From assembly GCA_029204225.1 (NCBI GenBank), contig CM055102.1, positions 12,921,484 to 12,985,483 on the forward strand: a DNA stretch of 64,000 bases. Reading direction: 5' to 3'. The stretch comes from Diphasiastrum complanatum (Eukaryota; Streptophyta; Lycopodiopsida; Lycopodiales; Lycopodiaceae). Numbering within the stretch: position 1 is the first letter of the stretch; each line of letters starts with the position of its first letter. This document shows, piece by piece, positions 62,087-64,000 of this stretch. The notes beneath the pieces were generated by a model that saw only the letters and a program-made list of their open reading frames with translations, was not told the DNA's origin and made no database searches. The translations under genes and the position numbers were made by a program.

Positions 62087-63170
62087 AATACCTCACTACT
62101 GGCCAAATGGATCCCAATCTACCTAAACCAGCTTAGCGAGCTTTGATTTATAAATTTGCTCCCTACTCCCTCATTGCTGGACAACTATATAAAAAGAGAA
62201 TGGATGGAATTATTTGTCGATGTCTCACCAGGGCGAAACAACCCCCATCATTTTCCTAACCCATGAAGGAAGTGGCGGTGGACATTTCTCATCTGAGATG
62301 ACATCACAAAAAATATTGTTGGCCAGATTCTGGTGGCCAACCTTATTTAAAGATACACATCAATTTGTAATGGCATGCGATGTATGTCAATGTGCAAAAC
62401 GACCCCAATTCAAGGATTTCATGCAATTAAATCCCATATTGTCCAAACAAGCATTTTTCAAATGGGTAATTGACTATGTGGGATCGATTAGCCTGGCTGC
62501 TAGATTTACACAATCTTGATATATTATAGTAGCCACCGACTATTGCACCAAGTGGGCCAAAGCTCGGGCTATTAAATCTGCAGATGCAAAATCCACTATT
62601 AAATTCCTTTATGAGTAGGTTATAGTACGTTTTGGATGCCCATTAAAAATCATTAGTGATAGGAGAACACACTTCTTAAATGTTGTGATTGAACACTTAC
62701 TATCCACCTTCTTAGTGGTCCATAGGAAAAGTGCCTCTTATTACCCGCGATGCAATGGACAAGCTGAGTCCACAATAAAATCTTATGCGAAATCCTCACT
62801 AAGACCGTAGAGGCCAGTAGGTATGATTGGGAACTAAAGTACACGCCGCACTTTGGGCTTGTCGCACAATTCCTAAGAAATCTACTGGATCTACCCCTTT
62901 TCAGTTGACTTATGGCCAGGAAGCCATTATGCCAGTTGAATTTTATAATCCATCTTTACGTCGGGCCTATGACCTGCAATAGCCAATCACCTATTTCATC
63001 TTGAAAAGCTCTGTGAAACCAGTACCATCAGTGTCCATGCACAACAGGTTCACAAACGTAGACAAAAAGATTGGCATGATCGTTTAATTAAGCTCAAGGA
63101 GTTTAAAGAGGAGGATAAGGTCCTCCTATATCAAGCAAAAGCACATAAAGGAAAGCTGAAATTCACTGAG
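62087..63170 (+). pseudogene. Ty3/gypsy integrase fragment
   Basis: Starts with the end of the linker before the zinc finger (TGQMDPNLPKPA), then the HHCC finger (HEGSGGGHFSSEMTSQKILL, CDVCQ) and the integrase core: Asp in VATDYCTKW, Asp in IISDRRTHF, Glu in NGQAE. The GSTPFQLTYGQEAIMPVEF region follows after frameshifts. Stops at about 62,518 and 62,617 and at least two frameshifts inactivate it. Gypsy-type by domain style; no reverse transcriptase is seen here. Confidence 0.88.
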
Positions 63171-64000
63171 CAATCAAAATGCAAGCAAAGCGACAAGCTT
63201 TCCCAGATGAGATGGAATCCGATGGTACAAAGTCGAAAGGAGAAAAGCTCCTACGAAAGCCCAGATCCAAGAAAGCAGCCACACAAACAAACTACATCTG
63301 GGTCAGAAAATTCACAAGATGAGAGCTCTTGATCAGATACGGCATCACAATAGCACTCCTCACCACCTCATGGCACTGATGTTGTAGTCACATCCATGGC
63401 TACCTACACAACAACTGAATCCCAAGTTATTCCACCAGCCTCAGTTGCAACTGCACTGCTGCTAGATAATATGCCAACAATGCCACATTCACCAGCAACA
63501 CAAACAATACAAGTAAATCATTTGGTAACTAGTGTAGAGAAGCCAATCAACTTGACAATGTCCCAAGAAGCGGTTGTGCAGCTCCTACCACAATCCCCAC
63601 AAGCAACAGGTTTGGGAGGGGAGACGATGACAACCGAAACACCACAATAGCAGGAAATGGCAGGTCCACATTATTACAGACGACTCAACCTATTTGGATG
63701 CCAAATACCTATTAGAAATAAATGACGACATCGATGCAGGAAAGGAATACCAGTTGGGGGAAGCCAACTCATACCAGATACCATTGCCACTTCCACCCAT
63801 TTTGCCACTCCATCCATCACCCTCACACCCACTACCACATTTCCATTCCTCCGTCATTCCCACTACCACCTCCACCCTCTCTAACATTCTTCTTTGGACT
63901 AACGCTACCCAGCCACAACTCCGTCAAATACCCCATCCTCACCAATCCCGAAGAACTCTCAGAGGTGGCCAAGCGATCCATACTGAGGCTATCCGAGACC
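63171..64000 (+). other. Unrecognised tail beyond the gypsy fragment
   Basis: Slightly richer in C. A Thr/Pro-rich open frame at 63,396-63,650 (MATYTTTESQVIPPASVATA) has no recognisable domain. It may be the continuation of the retroelement or another repeat; nothing firmer can be said. Confidence 0.3.

Noticed and set aside
63690-63887. Minus-strand Gly-rich ORF near the right end
   Set aside because: Low-complexity reverse of a Pro/Ser/Thr-rich stretch, with no domain or support.

Overview
The window is nuclear DNA of a land plant: AT-rich, with spliced genes, GA/CT/CA microsatellites and Ty1/copia and Ty3/gypsy remnants. The one clear host gene family is cytokinin dehydrogenase (CKX), a plant family with a conserved five-exon layout that can be read directly here. 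The sequence does not let me name the species. No RNA genes, CRISPR arrays or prokaryotic features were seen.

Positions 1 to about 60,636 form a degenerate tandem array. The fullest unit (44,812-58,399) is about 13.6 kb. The ancestral module order appears to be: coiled-coil ORF, LTR-like leader block, CKX 5' flank (TATA, GA repeat), CKX gene, CKX 3' flank, 'CA block', CACTA-like block, 'TATA block', DDE-transposase-like gene, minus-strand ORF, next coiled-coil ORF. Copy A (1-11,953) has a wrecked exon 1 and an isolated exon 5. Copy B (11,954-28,360) holds the only complete CKX gene (16,139-20,720, five exons, about 554 aa) and an extra partial downstream duplication. Copy C (28,361-34,495) carries a CKX start followed by an inverted, internally deleted CKX fragment. 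Copy D (34,496-44,811) keeps only the end of exon 4 plus exon 5. Copy E (44,812-58,399) has all five exons but with disabling lesions. Copy F (58,400-60,636) is the cut-off start of another unit.

From 60,637 to 64,000 the array stops abruptly. There follow unassigned sequence, a Ty1/copia reverse transcriptase/RNase H fragment, a stray 150-bp piece of the array's TATA block, a decayed Ty3/gypsy integrase, and an unrecognised tail.

The most interesting parts are: (1) the transposase-like gene, which has a GDLK motif, a CxxC knuckle and a C-terminal GMEKSH motif, repeated in several copies that share the same defects; (2) its TATA-bearing promoter segment lying inside CKX intron 1 as well as downstream; (3) copy C, where a CKX 5' flank would drive an antisense CKX transcript; (4) a 92-aa minus-strand ORF kept open in three copies. 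CKX dosage is probably one functional gene plus four pseudogenes that could act as sources of antisense or small RNA; this is inference.
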